Shown one piece after another: positions 1 to 7,826 of a stretch of 64,000 nt of DNA; the first letter of the stretch is position 1, and each line of letters begins with the position of its first letter. Source of the DNA: Deltaproteobacteria bacterium. Its GTDB lineage: Bacteria > Desulfobacterota > Binatia > JACPRU01. The notes under the pieces are model-generated. The model saw nothing but the letters and a program-made list of their open reading frames with translations, had not been told where the DNA came from and searched no databases. A program made the position numbers and the translations under genes. The stretch covers positions 1-64,000 of the forward strand of contig JACPRU010000018.1 of assembly GCA_016189835.1 (NCBI GenBank). The letters are read 5' to 3'.

Positions 1-87
1 CCGGGAGACCGCCTCCGCGGTGCGCGGCGGCGAGAACTCGAACGAGAACGTTCGAGGCTCGCGGGCGAACTTTTCGTGGATTCTCAT
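1..87 (-). CDS. metF: Methylenetetrahydrofolate reductase, N-terminal fragment cut by the window edge
   Basis: The minus strand is open from an ATG at 87 to the left edge (29 codons). It reads MRIHEKFAREPRTF then SFEFSPPRTAEAVSR. The (F)SFEFxPPRT block is the first beta strand of the MetF TIM barrel, where the family usually reads FSFEFFPPKT. MetF reduces 5,10-methylene-THF to 5-methyl-THF for methionine synthesis. The barrel core and FAD site lie outside the window. No clear Shine-Dalgarno precedes the ATG, so the start is tentative. The assignment rests on one short motif. Confidence 0.6.
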   Translation of the reverse strand, partial: MRIHEKFAREPRTFSFEFSPPRTAEAVSR

Positions 88-189
88 CGAACGGCGACCG
101 GATAGAGGGTCTGGCAGGGGGAGTCAATCGACCCGGGCGGGTCGAGGGCCCTTTGGCGGCACCGCCGCGGTCCGCTACAATCCATCGCG

Positions 190-636
190 ATGCGCAAGCC
201 CCGCCTCCTCCTCGCGCTGGCGCTGATGGCGCTCCCCGCGGTGACGGACGGCGCCGCCGGCTGGGGCGCCCAGGCGGGCGACGCCCCGCTGCAGGTCGTG
301 GCGCGCTGCGAAGCGCGCTCGAGCCGGTGGGAGGGTGGGGCGATCTTCAGTTATTCCGAGCTGTCGGTGTCGCGCGTGGTGCGCGGCGTCCCGGATCACG
401 TGCTGGTGGTCCGCCAGCGGGGCGGAAGCGTCGACGGCATCGGCCAGAGGGTCTCGCACGCCGCGCTGCTCGAGCCGGGGCAGCGCTACCTGCTGTTTCT
501 CGAACCCGACGAATCGGGAGCCTGGACGCCGACCTCCAAGGGCGTGAACGAGATCGTCGAGCAGGCCGACCTGAGCGACACGGTCGCCGGCGAGCCGCTC
601 GACGAGGTGATCGGCGCCCTGGGCGCGGCGAACTGA
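190..636 (+). CDS. Secreted protein of unknown function
   Basis: This 148-residue protein has a classic Sec signal: MRKPR, then a leucine/alanine core at residues 6-17, with likely cleavage near residues 20-24. The mature part is about 125 residues with alternating hydrophobic strands (LQVVARCEA, ELSVSRVVRG, HVLVVRQRGG, RYLLFLEPDE), suggesting a small beta-rich periplasmic domain. No catalytic motif or membrane anchor is visible. It converges on the next minus-strand gene with a 7-base gap. I do not recognise the family. Confidence 0.7.
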   Translation: MRKPRLLLALALMALPAVTDGAAGWGAQAGDAPLQVVARCEARSSRWEGGAIFSYSELSVSRVVRGVPDHVLVVRQRGGSVDGIGQRVSHAALLEPGQRYLLFLEPDESGAWTPTSKGVNEIVEQADLSDTVAGEPLDEVIGALGAAN

Positions 637-643
637 AGCCGTT

Positions 644-1048
644 CTACCCGTGCTCGAGCGGCGCGCCGCGGGCGTTCCACAGGCTCTCGGCCCTCTCGCG
701 CAGGATGTGCCGTGCGCGGTCGATCAGACCCTCGTTGCGCTGCACGCGCCGTTCGAGATCGCGGAACCTGCCGAGCGCGATCCGTTCCGCGGCCACCGCG
801 CTCTCGATCGACAGCGACCGGTCGGCCTGCATCGCTTCGAGCACGCGCAGGTAGGTCTGGAATTCCGCTTCGGTCACGTTGTCGGCATCGTTGCCGTGCC
901 TGCCGCTCGCCGGGTCGGAATTGCGGCTCCAGCCGGCCAGCATCTCGAAGATCGGCGGCGTGCCGAGACGGTAGTGCAGCCACTCCGTGGCGACGAACGT
1001 GCCCACCATCAGAACGAGCACACGAATCGCTGCTTCCACGCGGCTCAT
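644..1048 (-). CDS. Small membrane-anchored protein of unknown function
   Basis: This 134-residue product starts at ATG 1048. Residues 6-26 (AAIRVLVLMVGTFVATEWLHY) form one membrane segment at the N-terminus. The rest is soluble, charged and strongly helical (about residues 55-130), possibly a short coiled coil. No enzyme motif is seen. It is convergent with the secreted protein to its left. Family unknown. Confidence 0.65.
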   Translation of the reverse strand: MSRVEAAIRVLVLMVGTFVATEWLHYRLGTPPIFEMLAGWSRNSDPASGRHGNDADNVTEAEFQTYLRVLEAMQADRSLSIESAVAAERIALGRFRDLERRVQRNEGLIDRARHILRERAESLWNARGAPLEHG

Positions 1049-1215
1049 GCGCGCGTCACCGAGATCCCTCGATCTACGAAATATCAGAGCCGGGGGGTGA
1101 ATCCTACCGGGTCACGTTCGCCGGAGACGAACCGACGACGAGGAAGGGAAACGACGCACGACGGTGACGCCCGACGGGGGCGCGGCGCGCGGCAACCGGC
1201 CCCCGGTCGAGCGCC

Positions 1216-1548
1216 CTACCAGCGGCGTCCGCCGCGTCCGCCGCCTCCGCCGCCGAAGCCGCCGCGCCCGCCGCCACCCCCGCCACCCTCACGCCGTGCT
1301 CCCTCGGGCCGCGGTCGCGCCTCGTTCACGTTCAAGCGGCGCCCTTGCAGATCCGTCCCGTTCAAGGCGGCGATCGCTGCTTCCGCCTCCTCCTTGCTGG
1401 ACATCTCGACGAATCCGAATCCCTTGGACTGGCCGCTGAACTTGTCCTTGATGATGGTCGCCGAATCGACCTGTCCGTGCGCGGCGAACACGTCGCGCAG
1501 TTGATCCTCCGTCACTTGATAGGACAGGTTCCCCACGTAGATCTTCAT
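1216..1548 (-). CDS. RRM-type RNA-binding protein with Gly/Arg-rich tail
   Basis: This 110-residue protein carries one RNA recognition motif at residues 1-77. RNP2 is KIYVGNL (2-8) and RNP1 is KGFGFVEM (42-49), the consensus RNA-contacting strands. Residues 82-110 form a Gly/Arg-rich (RGG-like) tail. This is the bacterial single-RRM family (Rbp of cyanobacteria and proteobacteria), thought to bind single-stranded RNA, sometimes under cold stress. The start is the ATG at 1548, preceded by a GGGAGAG Shine-Dalgarno. The frame is open further upstream to a TTG at 1683, but homology begins at the ATG. The tail's low complexity makes C-rich spurious frames on the other strand. Confidence 0.93.
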   Translation of the reverse strand: MKIYVGNLSYQVTEDQLRDVFAAHGQVDSATIIKDKFSGQSKGFGFVEMSSKEEAEAAIAALNGTDLQGRRLNVNEARPRPEGARREGGGGGGGRGGFGGGGGGRGGRRW

Positions 1549-1854
1549 GCTCTCTCCCTTTCCTAGCCGCGCACCGTCAGGCGGCAAAATCGCGAACGAG
1601 CCGAGTGCCGGTTCGCGGTCGCGGGGCGGGGGCCGCGCACCAGAATCGCTGCCGTAAGGAAGACCCTTGACGACGAACGACAAGCTCCTTTGGGAAGCGG
1701 ACTCTCGTAACCCCGACCCTGCTCCGGATCTCCTACCACAGTGCTTCGCGTCGTGACAAACGGATCGTCGAAGCCGCGGTGCCGATTTGGAACGGAGCGT
1801 CCCCGCGCCGCCCGGCCGCGGTGAGCGCCGCGCGATCTGCCGCCGCTGCGCCGG
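1549..1854. other. Intergenic stretch upstream of the RRM gene
   Basis: These 306 bases separate the RRM gene from the end of the next minus-strand gene. No conserved coding sequence, tRNA or strong terminator is visible. It probably holds the promoter and a long 5' leader for the RRM gene. No convincing -35/-10 pair could be chosen. Confidence 0.4.
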
Positions 1855-2136
1855 TTACGGTGCGCCGGAGCCGCTCTGCGGCGACTCGCGCGGCGGGGTG
1901 ATGGTTTGGCTCAGGGCTCGCCCGGTGTCCTTGCCCGCCTCGGCGACGTCTCGGCCGACCTGCTTCCACTCCTCTTTGCGATCGGTGGCATCGGGGTTGA
2001 CGGACTCCCCGAGCGCCCGCGCCGTCTGTTTGCCGCTCTCCTTCCAGGACCGGCCGCTCTCGCGCCACGAGGCGCGCTGCGCCGAGGTGCAGGCCATCAG
2101 CAGCGCCAGCGAGACCATCCATGCCAACGTTCTCAT
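1855..2136 (-). CDS. Small lipoprotein of unknown function
   Basis: Starting at ATG 2136 gives 93 residues with a lipoprotein signal: MRTLAWMVSLALLMAC, with the lipobox cysteine at residue 16. The mature part is short, hydrophilic and charged, with repeated W-x-E-SGR/SGK and DxxxAGKDTGRAL segments that look like amphipathic helices. An upstream extension would place charged residues before the signal, so the internal ATG is preferred. It is divergent from surE. Function unknown. Confidence 0.7.
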   Translation of the reverse strand: MRTLAWMVSLALLMACTSAQRASWRESGRSWKESGKQTARALGESVNPDATDRKEEWKQVGRDVAEAGKDTGRALSQTITPPRESPQSGSGAP

Positions 2137-2151
2137 GACCCCAGCGTAGCC

Positions 2152-2168
2152 CCGAGCGACTCGCTCGG
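2152..2168. other. Short perfect hairpin between divergent genes
   Basis: CCGAGCG and CGCTCGG (2152-2158 and 2162-2168) form a perfect 7-bp stem around a 3-base loop. It lies 16 bases upstream of the lipoprotein ATG, in the divergent region with surE. It could be an operator or an mRNA leader hairpin. No T-run follows, so it is not a standard terminator. Confidence 0.3.
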
Positions 2169-2271
2169 AAAGAGGCGAAAACGCGAGGCGGATCATCCCC
2201 CGGGTCGGATCCGCGGCCGCGGGCTCGATCGACAAACTTCCGAGCTTCGGTTAGTTAAGCCGTCGCGCGGC

Positions 2272-3021
2272 ATGATCCTGGTCTCGAACGACGACGGTAT
2301 CCATTCCGAGGGGCTGAGGGCGCTGCGCGACGCGATGGCTTCGCTCGACGAGGTGGTGGTGGTGGCGCCGGACCGCGAGCGCAGCGCGGTCAGTCACTCC
2401 CTGACGCTGCACCGGCCGCTGCGCGCCGAGGAGATCCGCCCCGGCTGGTACGCGGTCGACGGCACGCCGACCGACTGCGTCCTGCTGGCCGTGCACCGCG
2501 TGCTCGGCGAGCGGCCGCGGCTGGTGGTCTCGGGCATCAACCGCGGCGCCAATCTGGGCGACGACGTGCACTATTCCGGGACCGTCTCGGCGGCCAAGGA
2601 GGGGACGCTGCTCGACATCCCCTCGATCGCGGTCTCGCTGGTCGGCCGCCGGACGTTCCGCTTCGACGCGGCGGCGCGCTTCGCCGAGCGCCTCGCCGCG
2701 TTCACTCTCGACGCCGGCCTGCCGCCGAACACGCTGCTGAACGTCAACGTTCCGCAGACCGAGGACGGCGCGGTTCCGCGGCGCTTCCAGATCACGCGCC
2801 TCGGCCGGCGGCGTTACGGCGACGTCATCGTCGAGAAGACCGACCCGCGCGGCCGCGCCTATTACTGGCTCGGCGGCGCCGAAAGCGAGCTGCGCGGCGA
2901 GCCGGGGACCGATCTGGCGGCGGTCGCCGGCGGGTCGATCTCGGTGACGCCGATCCACCTCGACCTCACCAACTACGAGTGCTGGGAGCGGCTGTCGAGC
3001 ATGGAGCTCCCATGGCCGTGA
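2272..3021 (+). CDS. surE: 5'-nucleotidase SurE
   Basis: This 249-residue SurE survival protein is a metal-dependent phosphatase acting on nucleoside 5'- and 3'-monophosphates. The start is the ATG at 2272, which gives the family N-terminus MILVSNDDGIHSEG with metal-binding D7 and D8. The conserved serine is in RSAVSHSLTL and the conserved Asn is in VSGINRGANLGDDVHYSGT. It overlaps pcm by 10 bases. surE-pcm-nlpD is the classic stationary-phase survival cluster. Confidence 0.97.
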   Translation: MILVSNDDGIHSEGLRALRDAMASLDEVVVVAPDRERSAVSHSLTLHRPLRAEEIRPGWYAVDGTPTDCVLLAVHRVLGERPRLVVSGINRGANLGDDVHYSGTVSAAKEGTLLDIPSIAVSLVGRRTFRFDAAARFAERLAAFTLDAGLPPNTLLNVNVPQTEDGAVPRRFQITRLGRRRYGDVIVEKTDPRGRAYYWLGGAESELRGEPGTDLAAVAGGSISVTPIHLDLTNYECWERLSSMELPWP

Positions 3022-3659
3022 ATTACGAAGGCGCGCGGCAGAAGATGCTCGAGTCGCAGATCCGCGCCCGCAACGTGCGCGATCCGCGGGTGCTCGAGGC
3101 GATTCGCCGCGTGCCGCGCCACCTGTTCGTCGAAGAGGCGCTGCGCGACCGCGCCTACCTCGACAAAGCGCTGCCGATCGGCGAGAAGCAGACGATCTCC
3201 CAGCCGTACATGGTGGCGGCGATGAGCGAGGCGCTCAAGCTGCGCGGCCGAGAGCGCGTGCTCGAGATCGGCACCGGCTCGGGCTACCAGACGGCGGTGC
3301 TCGCCGAGCTCGCCGAGAGCGTGTTCTCGATCGAGCGCATCGCCGCGTTCGTCCCGGTGGCGCGCCGGCGGCTGGAATCGCTCGGCTACTACAACGTGCT
3401 CATCAAGGTCGGCGACGGTACGATCGGCTGGAGCGAGCACGCGCCCTACGACGCGATCCTCGTCACGGCGGCGGCGCCGCACGTTCCGCGCCCGCTGCTC
3501 GAGCAGCTCCAGGTCGGCGGGCTCCTGGTGGCTCCGATCGGCGGCGAGGAGACGCAGTCGCTGCTGCGCATCCGCAGGGACGAGGACGGCTTCCACGAAG
3601 AGGATCTCGGCGAATGTCGCTTCGTGAAGCTGATCGGCCGGCATGGCTGGGAGCAGTGA
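3012..3659 (+). CDS. pcm: Protein-L-isoaspartate O-methyltransferase
   Basis: This 215-residue Pcm uses S-adenosylmethionine to methylate isoaspartyl residues in damaged proteins so that they can be repaired. Visible motifs are the substrate-side TISQPYMVAAM and the SAM motif VLEIGTGSGYQTAVLAEL. The start is the ATG at 3012 inside the end of surE, with GGAG 5 bases upstream. Its last 17 bases overlap nlpD, so the three genes are probably translationally coupled. Confidence 0.97.
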   Translation: MAVNYEGARQKMLESQIRARNVRDPRVLEAIRRVPRHLFVEEALRDRAYLDKALPIGEKQTISQPYMVAAMSEALKLRGRERVLEIGTGSGYQTAVLAELAESVFSIERIAAFVPVARRRLESLGYYNVLIKVGDGTIGWSEHAPYDAILVTAAAPHVPRPLLEQLQVGGLLVAPIGGEETQSLLRIRRDEDGFHEEDLGECRFVKLIGRHGWEQ

Positions 3660-4389
3660 GGGGGTCTCCCGCGCCATCGCCCGCGGCCTTCGAGCCGGTG
3701 TCGCTCTGTCGCTTGCGCTGAGCGTCGCCGCATGCGCCACCCGCACCGCCGCGCGCGGGCGCGGCATCTACCACGTGGTCGGGCGAGGCGAGAACCTCTT
3801 CCGCATCGGCAAGACGTACAGCGTCGACTATCGCGATCTGGCGCGCCGCAACGGCATCGCCGACCCGGCGCGGATCGAGGCCGGGCGGCGCATCTTCATC
3901 CCCGGCGCCACGCGCCGGCTGCCGGTGGAGATCATCGCGCCGCTGTCGGCCTCGGAGCGCGCTCCGGACCCGCGCGAGTGGCCCGCCGGCGCCGCCCCGT
4001 TCCGCTGGCCGACGCAGCTCGGCACGCTGACGTCCCGATTCGGGCCCCGCAACGGCACGTTCCACGACGGCATCGACATCGCCGCGCCCGAGGGCACGCC
4101 GGTGTACGCGGCGCGCGACGGGCGCGTCATTTACAGCGACCAGATCCCTGGATATGGAAACATCGTGATCGTCGAGCACGACGGCGGTTTGTCGACCGTC
4201 TACGCCCACAACGAGCGCAACGAGGTGTCTTCCGGTGACGTCGTCCGTCAGGGCGAAGAGCTGTCTCGAGTGGGCCGCACCGGGCGGACGACCGGTCCCA
4301 ACCTGCATTTCGAGATCCGCAGCCGCAACGTCGCTCGCAACCCGCTCTTCTACTTGCCCCGGCGGAGCGGCGCGGAGGACGGCTCTTGA
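3643..4389 (+). CDS. nlpD: NlpD-type LysM/M23 lipoprotein, probably an amidase activator
   Basis: 248 residues. A lipoprotein signal ends at the lipobox cysteine C31. A LysM peptidoglycan-binding domain lies at about 42-88 (YHVVGRGENLFRIGKTYSVD). An M23/LytM domain lies at about 120-228. The zinc ligands H141 and D145 and the final H222 are present. The catalytic HxH pair is NLH (N220-L-H222), so the first histidine is lost. Degenerate LytM proteins such as E. coli NlpD and EnvC do not cut murein but activate amidases during division, and I infer that role here. rpoS, which often follows nlpD, is absent; apt follows instead. Confidence 0.9.
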   Translation: MAGSSEGVSRAIARGLRAGVALSLALSVAACATRTAARGRGIYHVVGRGENLFRIGKTYSVDYRDLARRNGIADPARIEAGRRIFIPGATRRLPVEIIAPLSASERAPDPREWPAGAAPFRWPTQLGTLTSRFGPRNGTFHDGIDIAAPEGTPVYAARDGRVIYSDQIPGYGNIVIVEHDGGLSTVYAHNERNEVSSGDVVRQGEELSRVGRTGRTTGPNLHFEIRSRNVARNPLFYLPRRSGAEDGS

Positions 4390-4904
4390 GAGACCTGAAG
4401 GCGTTCATCCGCGACATCCCCGATTTCCCCAAGTCGGGGATCCTGTTTCGCGACCTGACTCCGCTGCTGCTCGACGCGACCGCGTTCCGCGAGACCGTCG
4501 AGCTGATCTGCGACCCGTTCCTCCAGCGCGTCGACGTCGTCGTCGGCATCGAATCACGCGGCTTCATCGTCGGGGCCGCGGTGGCGTATCACCTCGGCAC
4601 CGGGCTGGCGCTGGTGCGCAAGCCCGGCAAGCTGCCGGCCGCCACCTTCGAGGCGCGTTACGACCTGGAGTACGGCACCGACGGGCTGCAGATCCACCAG
4701 GACGCGTTTCGCCACGGCAGCCGCGTGCTGATCGTCGACGACCTGCTGGCCACCGGCGGTACGGCGGCGGCGACCATCGAGCTCACGCGGCGCAGCGGCG
4801 GCGAGGTGGTCGCCTGCGCGTTCGTCATCGAGCTCGACGCGCTCGGCGGCCGCGAGCGCCTGGCCCCGACCGAGGTTCATTCGCTGATCCGCTACGGCGG
4901 GTAA
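4386..4904 (+). CDS. apt: Adenine phosphoribosyltransferase
   Basis: This 172-residue Apt salvages adenine to AMP using PRPP. The PRPP-binding loop is [13 protein letters not shown], and the N-terminus [21 protein letters not shown] is typical of the family. Its TTG start (4386) overlaps the nlpD stop as TTGA, implying translational coupling. fumC follows after 10 bases. The length is normal for the family. Confidence 0.97.
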   Translation: MRDLKAFIRDIPDFPKSGILFRDLTPLLLDATAFRETVELICDPFLQRVDVVVGIESRGFIVGAAVAYHLGTGLALVRKPGKLPAATFEARYDLEYGTDGLQIHQDAFRHGSRVLIVDDLLATGGTAAATIELTRRSGGEVVACAFVIELDALGGRERLAPTEVHSLIRYGG

Positions 4905-4914
4905 GGAGCTTCTC

Positions 4915-6309
4915 ATGAGCGGATTCCGCACCGAGCGCGACAGCATGGGGGAGATGCAGGTCCCCGCCGACGCCTACTACGCGGCGCAGACCGCCCGCGC
5001 CGTGGAGAACTTCCCGATCTCCAAGCTGCGCTTCGGACGCCCGTTCCTGCGTGCGCTGGCGCTGATCAAGCTCTGCGCCGCCAAGGCCAACGGCGAGCTC
5101 GGCCTGCTCGCGCCGCCCAAGGTTCCGGCGATCCTGCAAGCCGCCGGCGAAGTGGCCGACGGCAAGTTCGATCGGGAGTTCGTCGTCGACGTCTTCCAGA
5201 CCGGCTCCGGCACCTCCACGAACATGAACATGAACGAGGTGATCGCCACCCGCGCGATCGAGATCCTCGGCGGCAAGCGCGGCGACAAGTCCGTGCATCC
5301 GAACGACGACGTCAACATGGGTCAGTCGACCAACGACGTGTTTCCCACGGCGATCCACGTCGCCGCCCTCGAAGCGGTGGAGCGGCGGCTCCTGCCGGCG
5401 CTCGGCGCGCTCGCCGAGGCCTTCGAGGCGAAAGCCGCCGAGTTCGCCGAGGTGGTGAAGTCGGGCCGCACCCACCTGCAGGATGCGGTGCCGGTGACGC
5501 TCGGCCAGGAGTTCTCCGGCTACGCGAGCGTCATCCGCCACGGCATCCGCCGGGTCGAGAGCTGCCGGCGGCATCTCGCCGAGCTGCCGCTCGGCGGCAC
5601 CGCGCTCGGCACGGGCATCAACGCCGACCCGCGCTTCGCGCCCCGCGCGATCGAGGAGCTGAACCGTCTGACGGGCCTCGAGTTTCGTCGCGCCGAGAAC
5701 GCCTTCGAGGCGATGCAGAACCGCGACGCGGCGGTCGAGCTCTCGGGCGCACTGCGCACCGTCGCCGTCGGTCTGATGAAGATCGCCAACGACCTGCGCC
5801 TGCTGACCTCGGGCTCGCGCACGGGCCTGAACGAGATCGAGCTGCCGGCGACGCAGCCCGGCTCGAGCATCATGCCGGGCAAGGTCAACCCGGTGATCCC
5901 CGAGGCGGTCAACATGGTGGCCGCGCAGATCATCGGCTACGATGCGGCGATCGCCGTGGCGGCGATGAACGGCAACCTCGACCTCAACGTCATGATGCCG
6001 GTGATCGCCCACGATCTGCTCGAATCGATCGAGCTCGCGGCGTCGGGGTCGAGCGTGTTCGCGGACAAGTGCGTGCGCGGCATCAAGGCCAACGCCGAGC
6101 GCTGCCGCGAGTACGCCGAGCTCACCGGCCAGCTCGTCACCGCCGTGGCGCCGGTGATCGGCTACGACAAGGCGGCCGCCGTGTACAAGCAGGCGGTGGC
6201 CCGCAACACGTCGATCCGCCAGATCATCCTCGAGGAGAAGCTGCTGCCGCCGGAGCAGCTCGACGAGATCCTCGACCTGAGGAAGCTGACCCGAGGGGGG
6301 CGGGCGTAA
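4915..6309 (+). CDS. fumC: Fumarate hydratase, class II
   Basis: This 464-residue FumC catalyses reversible hydration of fumarate to malate in the TCA cycle without an Fe-S cluster. It has the fumarase/aspartase signature [12 protein letters not shown] and the upstream [18 protein letters not shown] and [13 protein letters not shown] blocks. The length matches class II enzymes (about 460). It lies just downstream of apt. The end is followed by 65 bases before the next gene. Confidence 0.97.
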   Translation: MSGFRTERDSMGEMQVPADAYYAAQTARAVENFPISKLRFGRPFLRALALIKLCAAKANGELGLLAPPKVPAILQAAGEVADGKFDREFVVDVFQTGSGTSTNMNMNEVIATRAIEILGGKRGDKSVHPNDDVNMGQSTNDVFPTAIHVAALEAVERRLLPALGALAEAFEAKAAEFAEVVKSGRTHLQDAVPVTLGQEFSGYASVIRHGIRRVESCRRHLAELPLGGTALGTGINADPRFAPRAIEELNRLTGLEFRRAENAFEAMQNRDAAVELSGALRTVAVGLMKIANDLRLLTSGSRTGLNEIELPATQPGSSIMPGKVNPVIPEAVNMVAAQIIGYDAAIAVAAMNGNLDLNVMMPVIAHDLLESIELAASGSSVFADKCVRGIKANAERCREYAELTGQLVTAVAPVIGYDKAAAVYKQAVARNTSIRQIILEEKLLPPEQLDEILDLRKLTRGGRA

Positions 6310-6374
6310 CCGCCCGCCTCTCCCGCGCCCCCCATGACTCGATCCGATCCACCGAGGCTCGGCGCGGAGCCGCG

Positions 6375-6749
6375 GTGAGCGACTGGCGGCAGCGGCTCGA
6401 GTCGGCGAAGCGGCTGAGCACCTGCCGCCTCACCACCTGCGGCCGCCGAACCGGCCGGCCGCACATCGTGACGATCTGGTTCGCGATCGGAGAGGACGGT
6501 CGCGTCTACCTGGCCACGCTGCGCATGGGGCGCGATTGGCCGAAGAACGTGCTGGCGAACCCCGAGGTGACGCTGACGCTCGGCGAGCTCAGGCTGCGCG
6601 GGCAGGCGCGGCTACTGACCGACGAGAGGCAACGGGCCCGCGTCGACTCGCTGATCGCCGGCAAGTACTGGGGCGCCCGGATCGCGGGCTGGCTCGGCTT
6701 CAAGCCGCAGGGCGCATTCGAACTGCGCGTGGACGGCGAAGCCGCCTGA
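6375..6749 (+). CDS. Split-barrel flavin/F420-binding protein (deazaflavin-dependent nitroreductase-like)
   Basis: This 124-residue protein starts at GTG 6375. The sequence LTTCGRRTGRPHIVTIWF, followed by DWPKNVLANPEVTLTLG, matches the DUF385 / PNPOx-like split-barrel family. Members bind F420 or FMN and reduce diverse substrates. The cofactor cannot be decided from sequence alone. It follows fumC after 65 bases and converges on maoC. Confidence 0.75.
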   Translation: MSDWRQRLESAKRLSTCRLTTCGRRTGRPHIVTIWFAIGEDGRVYLATLRMGRDWPKNVLANPEVTLTLGELRLRGQARLLTDERQRARVDSLIAGKYWGARIAGWLGFKPQGAFELRVDGEAA

Positions 6750-6750
6750 A

Positions 6751-6764
6751 CGGTCGCCCGACCG
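6751..6764. terminator. Weak hairpin between convergent genes
   Basis: CGGTC-GCCC-GACCG forms a short stem in the 21 bases between two convergent stop codons. It could serve both strands, but there is no T-run, so termination is only suggested. Confidence 0.25.
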
Positions 6765-6770
6765 CCTCGG

Positions 6771-7235
6771 CTACTTGTAGTAGCGGTAGAGCGCCTCTGC
6801 GACGCAGCCCGGCTTCGCTTCGCCCTCGACCTCGAAGCTCATGCCGATGGTCACCTGCGCGCCGGCTCCGTTGGCGATCTCCTCGACGTCCGCGAGCGTC
6901 GCCTTCAGGCGCACGCGCTTGCCGACGCGCACCGGCCCGGGATAGCGCAGCTTGTTGAGCCCGTAGTTCACGCCCATGCGGATGCCCTTCACGGCGATGA
7001 TCTGATCCATCAGGTGAGGGGCGAGCGACAGCGTGTAGTAGCCGTGGGCGATCGGACCGCCGAACGGTGATTCCTTCGTCGCGCGCGCCGGGTCGACGTG
7101 AATCCACTGGTGATCGTGCGTCGCATCCGCGAAGCGGTTGATCTCTTCCTGGGTGACGAGGTGCCAATCGGAGACGCCGATCTCCTGGCCCTTGATGGTC
7201 TTCAATTCATCGAGCGTGAGCGTGCGTGCGGCCAT
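6771..7235 (-). CDS. MaoC-like (R)-specific enoyl-CoA hydratase/dehydratase
   Basis: 154 residues with a single hot-dog fold. The hydratase-2 motif is clear: FADATHDHQWIHVDPARA followed by FGGPIAHGYYTLSL, with the catalytic Asp and His in the first block. Members hydrate trans-2-enoyl-CoA to (R)-3-hydroxyacyl-CoA, or act on related acyl-CoA substrates. The exact substrate is unknown. On the minus strand, a structured repeat (7322-7407) lies 86 bases upstream of its start. Confidence 0.88.
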   Translation of the reverse strand: MAARTLTLDELKTIKGQEIGVSDWHLVTQEEINRFADATHDHQWIHVDPARATKESPFGGPIAHGYYTLSLAPHLMDQIIAVKGIRMGVNYGLNKLRYPGPVRVGKRVRLKATLADVEEIANGAGAQVTIGMSFEVEGEAKPGCVAEALYRYYK

Positions 7236-7321
7236 GTCGGTTCCTTTCCGGTGCCAGTGGATCGTCGGATCGAACCGACGACCCCGCTCTCGGCGGGGTG
7301 GCGAACTGGGGCGTGGAGACT

Positions 7322-7407
7322 CTCAGCGCGGCACAGCCGCAACCAACCGGTGGTCGCGTACCGGGACCTCGTATATCTTCGTGCAAAACAGCGAAGTCGC
7401 GTCCTAG
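7322..7407 (-). repeat. Structured dispersed repeat, copy C
   Basis: Read on the minus strand, this 86-base element matches 10147-10237. The first 35 bases are identical, a short variable middle follows, and the last 39 or so bases are nearly identical. It contains the same two hairpins, CTTCG/CGAAG and GCGGC/GCCGC. It lies between the zinc-ribbon gene and maoC, in the same orientation relative to the downstream gene as the copies before rplY. Confidence 0.9.
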
Positions 7408-7420
7408 TTCGCCTAGTCGC

Positions 7421-7603
7421 TCAGTGCTTGTGCTCGACCTTCTTTCCGTAGCTCACTTCGCCCTTGTCGACGCGCAGGGAGAAACCGCACTCGGGGTTCG
7501 TACACACCCACGCCTTGAACAACACCGAGGAACCCTCCTGACCGTAGTCCGAAAGAGGTATGAGAGTGCCATTGTTGCATTTCTGACACTTCGGAAGGTC
7601 CAT
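7421..7603 (-). CDS. Small zinc-ribbon protein
   Basis: 60 residues from ATG 7603, with a very strong GGAGGGG Shine-Dalgarno just upstream. Two cysteine pairs (CQKC near residue 6, CTNPEC near residue 35) form a zinc-ribbon module. The C-terminus is lysine- and histidine-rich (YGKKVEHKH). The frame is open upstream, but the Shine-Dalgarno fixes the start. Function unknown; it may bind nucleic acid or protein. Confidence 0.75.
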   Translation of the reverse strand: MDLPKCQKCNNGTLIPLSDYGQEGSSVLFKAWVCTNPECGFSLRVDKGEVSYGKKVEHKH

Positions 7604-7729
7604 CTTCCCCTCCTTTCCCGGCAGTCCGAGCTGCCGCCCAGCACCGGAGGCGAGTGTAGTGTCGGGTCCGGATGAACGCAAGGAGCGGGGCGGGGGGTCA
7701 GGGGGTGCGAGCTACGAGCCAGGGAGAAA

Positions 7730-7801
7730 TGCCCCCGCCAAGAATCGAACTTGGACCTGCAGCTCCGGAGGCTGCCGTGATATCCATTTCACCACGGGGG
7801 C
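7730..7801 (-). tRNA. tRNA-Arg (anticodon CCG)
   Basis: On the minus strand a complete cloverleaf can be folded. The acceptor stem is GCCCCCG/CGGGGGC, the anticodon stem is GCAGC/GCTGC with loop CTCCGGA (anticodon CCG), and the T arm is CCAAG-TTCGATT-CTTGG. The discriminator base is A. The CCA end is not encoded and must be added by a nucleotidyltransferase. Confidence 0.95.
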
Positions 7802-7826
7802 GGCTCGATCCGCGCTGCATACACCA

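Noticed and set aside
1216-1320. Proline-rich plus-strand sequence opposite the RRM tail
   Set aside because: It is the complement of the Gly/Arg-rich tail, not a coding repeat.
7250-7300. tRNA-like sequence on the minus strand with a T-arm-like GTCGG-TTCGAT-CCGAC
   Set aside because: The T loop has only six bases, no pairing acceptor strand is found, and the nearby hairpin has a 5-base loop, so no cloverleaf forms.
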